Source: Theristus sp. LFF4_11 (lineage: Eukaryota; Nematoda; Chromadorea; Monhysterida; Xyalidae). From it: a DNA stretch of 64,000 nt. The notes under the pieces were generated by a model, which saw nothing but the letters and a program-made list of their open reading frames with translations, was not told the DNA's origin and searched no databases. A program made the position numbers and the translations under genes. The stretch covers positions 1-64,000 of the forward strand of contig JASANC010000641.1 of the NCBI GenBank assembly GCA_030248135.1. The letters are read 5' to 3'. This document shows, in pieces, positions 12,806-31,386 of this stretch; the stretch's first letter is position 1; every line of letters begins with the position of its first letter.

Positions 12806-13514
12806 TAGGGTTGTTAAAAAAAACAAAAATCGTCATTTTTGTTTTTTTTTAATTTTTTTTAAAAAAAAATTTCAAAAATCAAAGTTGTGCTAAATCAATC
12901 AGGGAGTCCGAAGAACCACATATGATATGCAAGCGCCTCCCGAATGACACCCGTATGGCGGAACTTTGCAGATTTTGTTTTGGTGACCTCAATTACCCCT
13001 TTTCCAAACCGTCACCATGCCTCTTCTTGTGTTTTGACCTCCAAAACGTCACTAATTGTCCCCAGCTAAGCTAATGCTAAAGTGAAGACAAACATACCGC
13101 CTTGAAATTCGATCAATTCTTCTGATGGTGTCGCGACGACACGACACGAAGCAGCAACCAGACAACGTAGCGCTTGCAAACGGTGCAGCGAGCACAATCG
13201 GACGCTCTGCGAGGCTAATCGTCACCTTATCTGCATCGGAAATGGTAGGCTAAGCTTTGGGACGCTCAAAAACTTCATCGCAGATGTTGTCGAAACCTAA
13301 AATCAGTCGGTAAAACGGCCCAAAATCGACTGCTAAAGGTTTTACGAGGTATAATCAAAGAAAATTTTTGTTGAACTTTCGAAAAATTGTGCCAAAATTG
13401 AGGTTTTCAGAGCATATTAGAGAAAAATTTTTCGAATTTTTTTTTTTTTAAATCGGCATTTTTGTTTTTTTTAATCACTTTTTTTTTAAATTTTATTTTT
13501 GTTTAACAACCCTA
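12806..13514 (+). mobile_element. TAGGGTTGTTAAA-ended transposable element
   Basis: Terminal inverted repeats TAGGGTTGTTAAAAAAAACA at the left and the complement of TAGGGTTGTTAAACAAAAAT at the right. The interior is unique sequence shared with 50361-51047 (reversed) and partly with 57017-57240: GGGAGTCCGAAGAACCACAT, GCGCCTCCCGAATGAC, then CAGCAACCAGACAACGTAGC, and a 3' part with TTTTTGTTGAACTTTCGAAA. No open frame of note, so a non-autonomous element is likely. About 709 bp. Confidence 0.7.
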
Positions 13515-13760
13515 GTGTGCAGGGGGTGGGGGGGGGGGGGGGAGGGGGCGGGGGGGGGGGGGGGGGTACACCCCCCAGAGCACCCGAGACCGTCGGGTGG
13601 GGGGGGGGGTGAGGGGGGCACCGTGCCACCCCCCCCCTAAAACCGGGCACCCCCCCCCCATCGTACCCCCCCCCTCGAAAATTTGGCCGACACCCCCACC
13701 CCCCCATGAAATTTTGTCTGGCGGACACCCCCCCCCCCAAAATATTCGGCACACCCAACA
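13510..13760. repeat. G/C homopolymer tract
   Basis: Long runs of G on the left and of C on the right, interspersed with short A/T words. They create spurious glycine- or proline-rich open frames on the minus strand. Strong G-quadruplex potential on the G-rich side is evident by eye. Similar tracts occur at 14185-14400, 14690-14800, 49222-49260, 54660-54800 and 57290-57420. Confidence 0.8.
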
Positions 13761-14014
13761 ATTTTTTTAGTAAATCATGATTTTTTGTTTATAAAGTCCA
13801 TAATATACGCTGAATATATGATAACTTGACCATCTTCATTGTAATTTCAACGATTTTGCAGCAAAATTTAGCGTTTTTCCTTCAAAATTTAAGCGAAAAA
13901 TTACGTAAAACTACAAAGCTAAACCGGAGCTGGAGCTGATCCCTGATCCCAATGTTTCACCCCTTCAACAAAGCTGTCAATCAAGGCACTTTCACTTTGT
14001 TAAAAAGGCTTCAC

Positions 14015-14115
14015 TTAGGATTAGGATTAGGTTTAGGATTAGGAACCTACAACGACTTCATTAGGATTAGGATTGGGCTTAGGATTAGGAACCTACAACG
14101 ACTTCATTGAAACCG
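14015..14115 (+). repeat. TTAGGA-rich tandem repeat, two units
   Basis: Two units of about 48 bp, each made of TTAGGATTAGGNTTAGGATTAGG followed by AACCTACAACGACTTCATT. The same word TTAGGATTAGGAACCTACAA recurs at about 45115 and 45183, and a related GGCTTAGG/TTAGGATTAGG stretch lies at 54180-54270. It is dispersed, so it is not a telomere. Confidence 0.6.
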
Positions 14116-14384
14116 AACTAAACAACAAAACAGACTGTAAACTTGGCTTTGGTTTAGTAATGTAGGCAAAGCGAAAAATTATCATGGGGGGGGGGGGGGG
14201 GGGGGTGGATATGGACCCCCCCACAGAAAATTTTGAAAAAATGCACCCCCCCCATGGGACCCCCCCTGGGGGGTCCCATTACCAAGGTTGGACCCCCCCC
14301 CCTCACTTTTGGTCGGCACCCCCACGGTACCATACCCCCCCCCCCCCTCGAAATTTTTTTGGGCCCACGGTACTGCTGGGGGGG

Positions 14385-14820
14385 CCGGCCCCCCCCAAAA
14401 AAATATCGAATCTATCTCTATCAGACAGGTTTTTTCGGCTCAGCTATTATCTATCTAAAAAAATTTCTCAGTCAGCTATCTATCTGAAAATTTTTGTCTT
14501 CGAAGACATAAAATGAGTCAACTTTTGACCAAAATTGACCATTTTTGCTCGTAATTCTTGAAAATTTCGCTAATTTTAGGTAAAATACGAGTTTATACTT
14601 GATTTTTAGTGTATTTTTAGCATTATTTTGCTGTTTTTATAGCTTTTTAGCGTTTTGGCTATCTATCTATCAAATTTCAAAATTTTGACCGGCCCCCCCC
14701 AAAGTCACATGGCCCCCCCGCGGCCCCCCCAAAATTTTCCAGCTATCTATCTATCTGGAAAATTTGCTCCAGCTATCTATATCGGCCCCCCCCCAACCCC
14801 TCGGCTCTGGAACAACTATG
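14385..14820 (-). mobile_element. CATAGTTGTTC-family element, reversed copy
   Basis: Carries the reversed sequence order of the 15015-15482 copy and ends GGAACAACTATG at 14820. The left terminus is blurred by C-runs. With the next copy it forms a head-to-head pair separated by about 195 bp of the TAGGGTTGTTAAA family. Confidence 0.6.
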
Positions 14821-15014
14821 ACCAGACAAAGTAACGTTTGCAAACAGTGCAGCTTGGACGTTCGCAATTCAGATTGGGAGGCGAATTGTCACCTTGGTTG
14901 CATAGGAAATGGTAAGCCAAGCTTTGCGACGCTCAAAAACATTCCACAAGTTGCTCAAGCCTTAAATCAATCGGTAAAATGGTCCAAAATCGACTGCTGA
15001 CGGTTTTACAAGGT

Positions 15015-15482
15015 CATAGTTGTTCCAGAGTCGAGGGGTTGGGGGGGGGGCGATATAGATAGCTGGAGCAAATTTTCTAGATAGATAGATAGCTGGAAAA
15101 TTTTGGGGGGGGGGGGGGGGCGGGGGCCATGTGACTTTGGGGGGGGGGGCGGTCAAAATTTTGAAATTTGATAGATAGACAGCTAAAACGCTAAAAAGCT
15201 ATAAAAACAGCAAAATAATGCTAAAAATACACTAAAAATTAAGTATAAACGCGTATTTTACCTAAAATTAGCGAAATTTTCAAGAATTACGAGCAAAAAT
15301 GGTCAATTTTGGTCAAAAATTGACTCATTTTATGTCTTCGAAGACAAAAAGTTTCAGATAGATAGCTGGCTGAGAAATTTTTTTAGATAGATAATAGCTG
15401 AGCCGGAAAAAACTGTTTGATAGAGATAGATTCGAAAATTTTTTGGCTCTAGGCCCCCCAGGCCCCCCCTAGAACAACTATG
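15015..15482 (+). mobile_element. CATAGTTGTTC-family MITE, complete copy
   Basis: Begins CATAGTTGTTCCAGAG and ends CTAGAACAACTATG, giving about 14-bp imperfect terminal inverted repeats. Subterminal G/C runs lie next to GATAGATAGATAGCTGG arrays. The centre has GCTAAAAAGCTATAAAAACA and a TCTTCGAAGA palindrome. Another complete copy lies reversed at 46593-47035, a second near-complete reversed copy at 14385-14820, and decayed ones at about 10145, 51085 and 56660. No coding capacity. Confidence 0.75.
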
Positions 15483-15847
15483 TACAAGGTAATATGAAAG
15501 AAAATTTTTGTTGAACTTTCGAAAAATTTGGCTAAAACATCAGGTTTTCAGAGCATATTAGTGACTATTTTAATTTTTTTTTAAATCGGCATTTTTTATT
15601 CAATTTTTTAATTTTTATGTTTGTTTAACAACGCTTCCCGCGTTTTCGGCACTGCACGAGGTGATTAGAGAGCAAATACAAATTTTGAACTTCGCATTAT
15701 TAAAGCAGAGAATTATTTGGGAAAGTTTTACAGTTTTTAAAAAGTTGGTCAAACAGTAAACACTGCATTTTCAAGCATTTTCATCGTTATTTTTCTGTTT
15801 TAAGTTTGTCTAATACATAAAAACCTTAGCCGCTCCACAGCCACAAA

Positions 15848-19458
<3,611 letters not shown>

Positions 19459-20241
19459 AATAAAATGCATGAATCGTTCGGTGTTGGCCTGTCGAAGCGT
19501 GTACACGTTCTGTATCGGTTGCTACGCTGTGCGGCGTGGTGTATTTTGCGCAGTCGGTTGTGTTCTGTTCTAGGTTTTTTGTTCAGTTTTTTTGCTGTTG
19601 ATCATTTACTCCAATTCGAAGAGGATTGTGAATCCTTTTTGGAAACGTCATATGTCATGTTGTGTTGCTTTGAAACTCGTGTCCGCAGAGCAGTCTCACC
19701 CTGCATGACAATCGAACTAGTCGTTTGGTTAGTGTTGTTTTCTGTCTAATGTAAAACCACCTGTAACAACTTTTCTCATGAGCAATCAAATTCCAAACTG
19801 GCTGCGCCATTCGGTGTGTTCTCCTGGTAGATGCATGGCTTTACTGCTTACAAAACCAAAAATGTTTTTTCCGGTTGTTGGGTACTGAGTTGGACTGTGA
19901 AACTTGTGTAATTAGCTGTCACTCGACGTCGCTGATTGGCTGCAACGAGCTTGGAGGACTAATCAGTGGGCTGCATTCAAACGCCGGCAGTCAGCGAGTT
20001 GCACACGATTTGCAGTTCGACTGTGTATTTTGTATTTCTGTGCATGCTCGTGTGTCACTAACTCGACGTATTGCAGCAGGGTCCAGTCACCCAGCAGCGT
20101 TGCCGCATTTCTGCGCGTTTTGTTATGCGACGATCGATCCAAACGGCGACGTCGTTAGTCGGCAGACAACGTGCTGCTTGTGCTTTGTTACAGAAGCGGC
20201 AGTGGACACCACTGTACAACGGTGAACACAGACACAGCACC
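19459..20241. other. Intergenic, ATPase to aminotransferase
   Basis: No exon supported. It should contain the ATPase 3' end and the promoter and 5' UTR of the aminotransferase, which is on the same strand. Confidence 0.4.
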
Positions 20242-23188
<2,947 letters not shown>

Positions 23189-25040
23189 TTCCCGAATGCG
23201 AACAGGTGGTTTGTAGTTTGTCACGTTTTTAAATAACACCAACGGTTTAGGTAGCCAGTCCAGAGATCCGGTCAGCTGGCATTGCTTTTGTTTAGGCGGT
23301 TTTTTGTTCAATTTGGCAGTCATACAAGTAGCTTTGTATAGTTTTTGTAACAATTTTTGTGATGCTTGGACATGTTCTCGTCTCACGTGAGTCTTGTGTT
23401 TGTTGGTTCAGCGGGTTTCGCCTGACTGTATAATAGGTCTACAATTTCCATGTTCTACCATTTACGTTTACGTATCATTTATGCTAGTTCCACTGGATTG
23501 CTCAGCTGATGAGAACAAAGTGTCATCGATACCGTACTGTGGTGTTCGGAGTTAGTGTGTTTGAGTTTTGTGATATCATATTTTAAGAGTTGAAACGCCA
23601 AAATATTAGTGAAAAAATGCTTTAGTACCAATCTTTTCACAGCAAGCCATTGTTTTGCACAATCGTTATTTATCACATTAGCAAAAAATCTGTTAATTTT
23701 TATTCATTAGCACTATCCAAACGGAGTGTCATTGTGATCTCTGATGCACTTTGACTTGAATGGCACCAATTCAATCCAGGTGGTATTGTTTTTTTTAATA
23801 ATTAGTATGCAGTGTCGCACCCTCACGGTCATGTTACATAGTTTTTGTATTTCATCGTAATTTCTCATAATATTTCGGCACATATTGAATCAATATTTTG
23901 ACTGGTTGAAAACTTGTTCATTCAGTGTGTGTCGACAATCGCAAATAACAGATCAACATTGTTTATGTAAGCAAAACGAACATCGAGAAGTGAAGGAGAG
24001 CAGGTCTGAAAAGTGCGATTGCAAAATCGGTGCGTAACCAACCGACCACCGACGTTCAGCAAAAAAATTCACGAACAGAACAGTAAACAAGTTAAAACAA
24101 TGATCATTACCAAAGAATCGTCTACTCGCATCTAGTCGTTTTTTGGAAAGAATGTTTGAAAGTAAAACAACATGCACAACAACACGAAAGCTATTTAGTT
24201 ACCGGAATGCATTCTGAAAAAGGTTACCCAGCTGTTGACATGAAATGAAGATGACTGAACTTTATAGTTGGTATGTACGTAGTGTACTACCCGGTTACCC
24301 GCGAAACACCCAGAGAGACAAACAAACACATTTTCACAATCAAATCACCATTTTTTTCATATCACAAAAGATTCGCACAACGAGGAATGTAAACGAAAAT
24401 GGGAACACCGGAATGTCAACTGTGAGAAGATGAGTGCTATATGATTTATTGGGCATGGCCAACAAAAACTACTAACATGTAACAGAAGAATTCTGCAAAA
24501 AATAATAAAATCTGACAATAACAACCGATCGACGTCGGTGCAACTTTGGCGTGAATCGGTGCATCAAACGATGAAACGCCTCTTGCGAAACTCAACGGCC
24601 GATTTATAATCAATCATGCATATAATGCCAAAAAACTACATAGCAAGCAAAAAGACAACAAAATGGAAGCGTGGTGAATATTTGAAATCGACGTGCGTGA
24701 TAAATATTATCAGAGTTGACTTCTCTGTCAACTGCGAAGCCAACGTTGAACGATGCTTGGCACAATTCAGCAAGCGCGTTGCTACGAGAACAGCTGCAAG
24801 AGCGCGTGCACGGCGGTGCGCTTTGCGCTCGCAGCACTCGGTTGGCCGCTGCACGTTTGCCCGAGTCGGTGCAGTTGCTCTGGCTCGGAGCTGCTCTGTG
24901 CGCGCGACGTGCCGGACTGCATGCGACACGCAGACACCTGTCATTAGGCGCAATCGCATTAGCGTCTGCATCACATGACAACTGCACAAAGTGCATTCGG
25001 TTAACATTTTGCGAATTGTCACCGTTCACGTTCAAACCAA
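23189..25040. other. Convergent intergenic region
   Basis: Lies between the 3' ends of the aminotransferase (plus) and KSR (minus). Mostly AT-rich without gene signals. The exception is a GC-rich patch at about 24750-24950 with a cysteine-rich open frame (see findings). Confidence 0.45.
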
Positions 25041-28000
25041 CTACGTACATTGCATAACGCCAAATGCTTTAAGCAACCTATTGAAACCAATTTGCTTGTC
25101 GCTGACGGGAAATATTGAAACGGAAACAAGAGCACCAACGGCAACACTGACAATGTGCTGATTGTGGCTGAGTTGTGCGAGTATTTCGGCAATGGACGGT
25201 CGATAGAGCGAATCGGGCGCCCAGCAGTGTTCAATGAGTGACTTCATGACCGCGTGACATTGCAACGAAGCCACGGACTCGTGGTGGCCACTGCCAATCA
25301 GCCAAATGATTGCTGCTGCCGGATGCTCCGCAAACGGATAACGCCCAGAGAAGATTTCAAATAGAATGGTCCTGTGAGGATTGAAGCACAGTTGGATGTT
25401 TTATAGCTGAATGCCACATTCGGTAACAATGTCAACACCACAATATCAGTCTGCACACGGTTCGGTTGTTGCAACACGGTGCGGATGCTTGCGAGACGGT
25501 GCACGGTGCCGTACTGCGCTTGGTGGTGTCCTGCAGGCCGCAGCATCCGCACCGCACAACACATGTTGCACTGGTGTGCGGTGTCAGCAAGCGACTGGTG
25601 TTAGTCACAAAAACTACAGACTGCATTTTGAAGTTTAGAAAAACACTGATGCTGTTTTTCAAAAAGTGCTTTCGACATTCGGTGAGCACCAAGTGAACAT
25701 TCGTTGTCTCAGTTGAAACGGTGTAAAATGCGATCGAACCCGAACGAGTACACGTCCGACTGTTTGGTCTGATTGCGCGAGTCAATGCGCACGTTCGGTG
25801 CGTCAATGCGCAGTGTTCGCATCAGCTCGGGACTGAGGCCAGTGAGCTGGTGTCTGCACATCAGACAGCCCTGTCGACAGCGTGCCAGCGGCTCACAGCC
25901 TGCGTATGGCCCGCCGTAGTCGACCGTGCAGATCTTCACTTTGCCGTCGAGGAAAATACTGCGACTGGTCAGGCAGCGCAGCACGATGCCTTTCGCGTGC
26001 AAGTAACCGATGCCCTGTTTGCAAATTGCTTGTTTTGTCGGAAGCTCATTGGCCTCGGGCGTTTCCACTGTTTGTAAACGCCAGCAAGGCCACTGTTTAC
26101 GCCAGGTGTGCGTTCACAACGCCGACGCAAACAGCATATTTTGCGAGTGAGTGATGACAGTCTGTGCCTGGGTGTTTTGCTCACAGCTGACCTGTGCAAT
26201 TTGCCTTGCCATTTGCAGCTTTTGGTTGTAGTGCAGTCGACGTCGACGCTCGTGTATCGCGTCATACAAGCGTTCCTTACGACGAATGCTGAACAAAACT
26301 TGTGGGTTGCCGGAAAGTTTGGCGCCGTTTCACAAAGCGGAAGTAGTGCCATTTTTTGTTTCGGGGCAAACGAACCTTGTGACCACGGCCAGATTCGGCG
26401 GCTCCATGCAAGCACCCATGAATAGAGCAATATTTTCGTGACGGATTTTGGTGAGCGTGTGCACGTCACGTAGGAAACGCTCAAGATGCGACTGATCGTA
26501 CGTGTGAATCATAACCTTCAGAGGAAATCAATAATGCCCAAGTTGCACATTTTCAATGACGCATTGTTGTTTTTTGAGACGTCAAACTCTATTACAATCA
26601 TGCAAGCTGACCTCCCCGTGCCACCTGCCGGTGTACGTCTCGACCGAACGCCCTTTGAAAATGCAATCTCCAAAGTGAAGGTCTGCAAATGGAATCGACC
26701 ATTCACCGAGGTCTCTAAACGATGTGCCGTCAGTTTGTCTGAAACAAAAGCGTACACATACAGTGCATTGTTTATAAACACCAAGTTTTATTCGTAGCAT
26801 TCTTTCTTGACTTGTATTCAAAAACAACACGTTGCACCAACTTTAGTTGAACGTTTTGGTCGCGGCCACTGGCTTCTTCGCCAAACACAATTGGGCTCAA
26901 CTCTTCGCCCTCATCTTGTTCGCCCAACAACAACAAATCACCGGCACTGTTCGAGCGTTCCAATTCATCTGCGATTGAATGCAGAGTTTTACAAGCAGGA
27001 AGTGCGCTTGCGCATCAGATCGAATTGGCCGCGAACGCACCAAAGTTCATGTGCAACCCGATGAACGGCCACGAGCTCGAGAAGACGGCGCGCGCATGCG
27101 ACATCTGCGGCCAGAACATGGACGCGCTCTCGTGGGCGTCGTCGGAGATGTCCGAGTGACTGCCGTCCACCGGCGTGCAACGGCCCATGTTCGAAGTGGT
27201 CGAGTTGTCCTGACTTTGGGCGCCCCGGTCGCCCGCGACGTACTGCACCTGAACACAAAGAGCACCGATGACACGTGAGAACACGCGTGCATCCACTGAC
27301 CATCCACACGCGCACCCAAGCGAGCCGTCTGCTGCGCCAGGCAGAAGCGACGCTGAGCGCTGCCTCGTTGCACGACGAAATGGCGCTGTCGGCGAGACTG
27401 GCGCTCGTCGCGACGCTGCTTGCCGTCGACGGCTTCTGCAGCATGTACTCGAGCACTTTCTGGTTGAAGCTGTCCACCGGGGTGACGACGCTGCACGCCG
27501 GCGCTGCCGCTGCCTCCACCCTGGCCGCCCACGGCCACAAGCGCATCAGTCTGCTCACCACACCGTCCACTGGCTGCACAGGCTCGCCTGCGTCAGCATC
27601 AGTGTCCTCATTGTTGCCACGCTCGAAAGCACCGATGGCGACCGGCCGTGGTGGCGGCGTCTGCAGAGGCTCTTCGCCACTCGTCAACGTCTGTATTGAG
27701 TCGCACGAGCTGCTGAAGAAGTTCTCGCTCGAGAAGTTTTCCGGCGCCGAGTAAACGGACTGGTCGGGCGAGCAGGCACTCGTTGAGCTGGTGAGCAACA
27801 CGGACGCCGCCGCCGTCGTCCACCACTGCTCCGGGAAGATCTCGACCTGGCTGCAGTCGGTGTCCTCGGGGCGCTCGACGGCCCTGCAGTTGGCACGTGC
27901 GAGTGAGTCGTTGCTGGCGCCGTTCACGGGCAGGCGACTGAGCGAACAGAGCCGACGCAGCATGGCGCTGCCGCTGGCACTGCCGCCCGTTGACGTTGGC

Positions 28001-28352
28001 GAGCAGGCGCCTGTGACGAGCGGCGTGGAGACTGGCGCCGCTGTGCACTGCTCCATGGTCATCTCGTCCTCAGCGCAACGCCGATGACAGCGGAAGCTGC
28101 AATTGCTGCATGCCGTGAACTCTGAGCAGCACAAACCAACGAACACAACATGCACCGCGAACGCACGAACCTGCAGAACTGGCACGCGTAGCCAGCGGTC
28201 AGCATGATGGTTTTCTGGCAGAGCGTGCATTTGCGTGGCATGCCGAAGAACGTCTTGCTGAGACGGCAGTTGATCGCGAACGGCGACAGCGGATGCCCGC
28301 CGGTTGGCGTGGATGCCTCTGATGCCAGGGTGCTCTCGGTTGCTGTCGTCAT
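25041..28352 (-). CDS. Kinase suppressor of Ras (KSR), scaffold pseudokinase
   Basis: Scaffold that assembles RAF, MEK and ERK at the membrane. Exons, 5' to 3': 28171-28352, 27301-28096, 27041-27248, 26842-26968, 26612-26738, 26376-26515, 26192-26288, 25740-26014, 25041-25371; phases close, giving about 760 residues. The N-terminus holds a cysteine-rich C1 (CA3) domain, FFGMPRKCTLCQ ... CQFCSFRCHRRC. A serine/threonine/proline-rich linker of about 340 residues follows, then a C-terminal kinase fold starting WSIPFADLHFGDCIFKGR. Kinase motifs are altered: the VAIK position reads VMIH, the HRD region reads VLRCLTSRS, and DFG is DYG. GIGYLHAKGIVL and SDVYSFGTILFEIF fix the family. The CA1 region was not found, so either the start at 28352 is internal or the 5' exons are missed. 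The end of exon 2 could also be 15 bp shorter. Confidence 0.88.
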
Positions 28353-31300
28353 GTTCGCACAACTGTGCCACTCAAGTTGCACGGTGCACAGTGTACAGCA
28401 ATAAACAGTCAATCATACTCCCGTGACCACGACCACAGGAACTGTTCCATTCTGCAGTCGGCGTCTTCTGCAGAATGCACGTAAACAAACGAAGTACATT
28501 AATCGGAGTGTGTCACTTCATCTGCATATGAATGATCACATTGTTTTTCTAGCAAATAATTGCGTATTCATGACAGGCGTCTCTGTCAACAACAGCGCGC
28601 TGGCCGTCTTCGACCGGCTCACTAGCAATGGCGCTTGTTTCTGTAACGCAATGCAACTTTTTGTATTAGAAACGCAGCGGCGCGACACGCGACATGTCAG
28701 TAGCTGTGCGAATGCGTTCAATGTGCGTTACCACACGTTCACAACATACATGTATACATGCAATAAATATGCTGTTATTTCATTTGGGTTCGTGCCCAAC
28801 GTTCATGCATGTACCATATGGTTGGTGCTTACGGCTTGTTTCTCACAACGGGAATGTGCTTGGCATCTCTGCGTTTTCATGTTGAATGGAAGGCAAAGAG
28901 GATTACGTGATGAGAACTCTGACTAGGGATACTTTCGAGACAACATCACGGATGATAAAAAGTGATCATGAAACCAGACATCCGGGGTTTGTAACCCAAT
29001 TGGACTGATGTTGGCGGGTTGCGAGTTCTGTACAACAATGTACACACATGCACAATGGTGACTCTGCATCTGCATGTCCAAAAATTGCTGACATGCTGAC
29101 GATGGATCAGTGAAGGAGCAATCGAGCACCGTTGATATACATCTACTTGAACACAATGATTCTCGTATGATAATTGTTGATCTTGAACCTCTATATAACG
29201 CGCTGAGAAAGAGGAGCAAAGCGTGTTGTTGCACGCCACGATGATAAGTCGTTTTTGACAGTGTTTGCAAGCTGTAAAGCTATGTGCAGAAGCTGCGACA
29301 TAAACATGCATAATAAACAACTCATCCCCTTGACCAGTCTACCAAAGTTTTTCAATGAACACAACAAACAAAAAATAGAAAAACGCCAAAATTCCGATAC
29401 ACCTATGGTTAGAGCATGTTGGTAAGTATGGCGGGTGTGTGTGGAAGCGCCAGCAGCGACAGAGACTGTAGCAGGCAGCAACACGGACGGAACCAACCGG
29501 GGCAGCCGTTGTACGCGCAAGCACACGTGCGCTGTGTGTGTGCTTGGTGGTGCAAACAAATCAATACGGACGAGCGCGCGCCCCCGAGCGTCATGTGCAC
29601 ATGTGCTTGTGCTGCTGGCTGGCTACTAGCATCGCAGCACCGCATGTCTCTCACAGTACGCTGACACACGATGCCGCTGATGCGCGTGCGGCTGTCACCA
29701 GTGCGCTACAAACGGTCACATCACGCTCGGACGCACCAGGCACCTGCTTCGCACCAGGCACATTTACGCATCCCGCGCTGTGCTTCGTTGATATCTGCGA
29801 AATCCGGCGTCTCAATTGTTTTACGTCGCAAAACTAAACATTTGTAAGTAGCAAAAAAGTGTTAGGTCAAGTGCGTGTGTTCTGTTTTTTTTTAATTCAA
29901 CAAAATCAAACGTGCCGTATTGCGTACTCATGTGCCTACAGTTGTGTTTTGACGCTGCATCCCGCAGACAGCAGTATGACCATGGATGCCTACATGAAAC
30001 AACAGATCAGATTCATGTGCACCAGCATGGCTGTGCATCAAGCAACAAGAACGTGGCTCGTGTGCTGTGTGCGTGCACCATGCTACCAGGCTGCATTGTT
30101 CCATAGCATGCGTTCATTGCCAGCTCAGTGCAGCTCTTCGCGTTTGCTTTCTGCTTGGCGTTGAACACAGTTTGTTTTATATACACCTCCAACCAAAATA
30201 CGGCTGAAAACAAACTGCGTGCACTGATGCAAACGCAAACATCTGAGTGGCTGTGTAATTTGCTTTTTAACCAGCTCCATTTTTGACACTGGAGAAGCAG
30301 CTGCTGCTTTGTGTGCATTTTTGTTCACCAACCCTGCACATTTGTATTCGAAAAATAAATAAATCGTTGAATAAATCAATTTGATAACATACAGGTGATT
30401 CGGTTAATTATCGAATGTGGCTCTAAAGGGTAAACAATCCCAGCGTCAGAAAAGACAACTCCTTGTCTTGTTTACTGAATGCTAAGTCATGCATGTTTCA
30501 TTACTTTCATTCCAGTCATACGTGACTTTGAGAAGTTGAGTCTAATGCGGCATGGTATGCATGCAAAATTTACGTTTGGTTTCAAATCCTTGTAGTTCCG
30601 TCGCAAACGTAAACCACAACAACACATGCATTCTGCTAGTATTATCTTTCATTTTGGTCCCGGTTCTCTATGCCTTTGCACACAGGGATAGGAAAAACGT
30701 TTCAAGAATCCGCGGGAATTCAAAATTGGGTTACGGTAGCTGACGAAAGACGTCGGATGACGTCATGCGTCTGGTTTGGTGTCCGGCTTTTCCCCAACGC
30801 GTGAAACTTTTGTGCACGCGGTCTTCCTGTAACGATAATATCAAATCGCAAACTTCGTTAGAAATTGTTACTACACTTTGAGAAAAGCTGCATGCATTTC
30901 GACAGCGGGCCGGATACGCTTCAGAAACCCGATGCGTATCCACTGGTATGTGAACTGGAATTCACAACTTGCTTTTCAGTAACGTGTCGAAAACAATTGA
31001 TGAAAGTCTTGGAGAATCAAAAGAGACGATCACAGAAATTCTTTACAGTTGAGTACCCATGTTTTTTTCTGTCACTTTTTCGTAGAGCATAGAGCATATG
31101 CGCAACTTTGAATCACAAGTAAGAAGAACGAATGTGAATCGATACTGGTTGAAATCAATCATCCCACCTGTGGCTAAACATGTTTTCCTGAAACTCCGAT
31201 CCCATTCTTTTTCCGTTCACGAGCTCCGTATTCTGTGGAAAAAGTGACAGGTTTCAACGAACATGCTGTGCGTGAAAACAGTGCACAATCGAAAACGCAG

Positions 31301-31386
31301 CTGTTTGGTAACAAGGGACACAGTGAGAGCACCGGGCGGACGTATTTTACTGGTGGAACGACCGGACGAATGCAAGTTTCTGCGAA
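28353..31386. other. Intergenic or 5' region of KSR
   Basis: No exon recognised in 3 kb. The patch 29420-29760 is GC-rich and open in several frames but matches no family I know; it may contain unrecognised 5' exons of KSR. The remainder is AT-rich and unremarkable. Confidence 0.4.

Noticed and set aside
13486..13761. Glycine- and proline-rich open frames
   Set aside because: Arise from G/C homopolymer runs with no splice context or conservation.
14015..14115. Telomere repeats
   Set aside because: The TTAGGA words are few, interrupted and dispersed in the interior of the window, flanked by unique genes.
14184..14516. Proline/glycine-rich open frames on the plus strand
   Set aside because: Same cause: C-runs and transposon sequence.
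29416..29760. GC-rich multi-frame region as a gene
   Set aside because: Several overlapping open frames but no motif, splice pair or clear start; possibly KSR 5' exons, not supportable.
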